Below, piece after piece: positions 63,007 to 64,000 of a stretch of DNA of 64,000 nt (position 1 is its first letter; each line of letters opens with the position of its first letter). This DNA comes from Pararoseomonas sp. SCSIO 73927 (GTDB lineage Bacteria > Pseudomonadota > Alphaproteobacteria > Acetobacterales > Acetobacteraceae), in contig NZ_CP146232.1 in the NCBI RefSeq assembly GCF_037040815.1, positions 2,846,501 to 2,910,500 of the forward strand, written 5' to 3'. The translations under genes were made by a program, and so were the position numbers. Below the pieces are notes generated by a model. It ran no database searches and had not been told where the DNA came from. It was given only the letters and a program-made list of their open reading frames with translations.

Positions 63007-63981
63007 ATGCAAGCCTTGTCCCGTCGCGGCCTTCTCGGCGCGGCTGCCCTCCTGTCCTGCGCCTCCGCTTCCCTGGCGCAGGAGGACGCCTACCCCACGC
63101 GTCCGATCCGCCTGATCGTTCCCTTCGGTCCGGGCAGCACCACCGACATCCTCGCCCGCCTCGTCGCGCAGAAGCTGACCGACGAGCTCGGCCAGCCGGT
63201 TGTCGTGGAGAACCGGGCCGGGGCGGGCGGCAATATCGGCACGGAGGTCGCGGCGCGCGCCGCGGCGGACGGCTACACGCTCCTTCTCGGGGCGGCGAGC
63301 ACCAACGCCGTCAATCCGAGCCTCTACAGCAACCTGCGCTTCGACCCGATCCGGGACTTCACGCCCGTAATCCACGTCGCCTCCGTGACGAACGTGCTGG
63401 TCGTCCATCCGGACCTGCCGGTGAGGACCGTCGCTGAGCTGATCGCCCTCGCGAAGCGGCAGGACCTCTCCTACGCCTCGGGCGGTGCGGGCGGCACGAT
63501 CCATCTCTCGGGCGAGCTGTTCAAGAATCTCGCAGGCGTGGACATGGTGCACGTGCCCTATAACGGCAGCGCCGCCGCCTACCCGGACCTGCTCAGCGGT
63601 CGGGTGCCGGTGATGTTTGACTCCATCGCTACCTGCCTGCCTCACATCCAGGGCGGGCGTCTCCACGCGCTGGCGGTGACGGCCCCCTACCCGTCGCCGC
63701 TGCTTCCCGGCCTGAAGCCGATCGCCGAGTCCGGATTGCCGGGATACGCGGTGGAGGGGTGGTACGGCCTCTTCGCACCCTCCGGCACGCCCGGGCCGAT
63801 CGTCGCCCGGCTGAACGCCGCGCTGGTCCGGGCGCTGTCCGAACCGGCGACCCAGCAGGCGCTGCTGCAACAGGGCGCTCAGCAGAAGGCGGACACGCCG
63901 GAGGCTTTTCGCACCTTCGTCCTGTCGGAGCGTGACAAGTGGGCCGCCCTAATCAAGGCGGCGGGCATCACCCAAAACTGA
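63007..63981 (+). CDS. Bug/TctC-family periplasmic substrate-binding protein
   Basis: 324 residues. Signal LSRRGLLGAAALLSCASASL, cleaved near LAQ. Signatures: IRLIVPFGPGSTTDILARLV and VVVENRAGAGGNIGTEVAAR; GGTIHLSGELFKNLAGVDMV is the usual mid-domain. Divergent from a LysR gene. Eighth Bug receptor of the window; no membrane partner genes follow before the window ends. Confidence 0.9.
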   Translation: MQALSRRGLLGAAALLSCASASLAQEDAYPTRPIRLIVPFGPGSTTDILARLVAQKLTDELGQPVVVENRAGAGGNIGTEVAARAAADGYTLLLGAASTNAVNPSLYSNLRFDPIRDFTPVIHVASVTNVLVVHPDLPVRTVAELIALAKRQDLSYASGGAGGTIHLSGELFKNLAGVDMVHVPYNGSAAAYPDLLSGRVPVMFDSIATCLPHIQGGRLHALAVTAPYPSPLLPGLKPIAESGLPGYAVEGWYGLFAPSGTPGPIVARLNAALVRALSEPATQQALLQQGAQQKADTPEAFRTFVLSERDKWAALIKAAGITQN

Positions 63982-64000
63982 CGCGGGCGCCGCGCTGCTC

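Overview
The window is very GC-rich, densely packed and strongly biased to GC-ending codons. It carries eight Bug/TctC-type periplasmic receptors with no TctA/TctB membrane partners and many small CoA-ester catabolism operons. This is the style of an alphaproteobacterium of the Acetobacteraceae (Roseomonas-like) or a related soil/water organism. That assignment is an inference from gene content; no rRNA or intact tRNA is present to confirm it.

Layout. (1) 1-9.3 kb, chromosomal-type genes: a cut-off fatty-acyl-AMP ligase, a sugar/choline-type nucleotidyltransferase, a TetR repressor with a perfect palindrome upstream, a Nudix hydrolase, a voltage-gated cation channel, a GT32-like glycosyltransferase, a Bug receptor, a CNNM/CorC-type CBS membrane protein and a redoxin-prolyl-hydroxylase fusion. 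(2) 9.7-23.8 kb, a catabolic/transport cluster: a FadR-type GntR regulator, two Bug receptors, an isochorismatase-fold hydrolase, a TauD-type dioxygenase, an isocitrate/isopropylmalate-type dehydrogenase, a 5'-truncated acyl-CoA dehydrogenase, then a complete Liv-type ABC importer (binding protein, LivH, LivM, LivG, LivF) interleaved with an SDR, a 3-hydroxyisobutyrate-type dehydrogenase and an SMP-30 lactonase. A rare 13-bp palindrome-like element occurs twice, in opposite orientations, in the cluster's two main promoter regions, and a shorter version precedes the first Bug gene; these are probably the GntR operators. (3) 24.0-24.9 kb, a complete 908-bp IS5-family insertion with 17-bp inverted repeats. 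(4) 25.5-40.8 kb, a mobile defence island: a 1,567-residue protein with an Mrr-like nuclease domain, a STAND-type NTPase and a long helical C-terminus (Avs-like), convergent with a Tn7-like core (TnsC/TniB, TnsB/TniA and two TnsA-like proteins, one with a degenerate active site, no TniQ), followed by an AbiE toxin with two antitoxin-like genes, an FtsH-like M41 protease without membrane anchor, a 77-residue protein and a DUF6634 protein. (5) 41.1-64 kb, organic-acid and acyl-CoA catabolism: two MFS exporters, two CaiB-type CoA-transferase / enoyl-CoA hydratase / MaoC / Bug modules, a DUF35 + thiolase-like (Ltp-type) pair, a PcaI/PcaJ-type CoA-transferase, a FadJ-type bifunctional enzyme, three LysR regulators and further Bug receptors.

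Decay is visible at four places: the acyl-CoA dehydrogenase lacks its N-terminal half, a MaoC gene is frameshifted by a 7-bp tandem duplication, a DHA2-type MFS gene survives only as its C-terminal piece, and one AbiEi antitoxin lacks its winged helix. The most interesting region is the Tn7-like defence island; its outer ends could not be located by eye.
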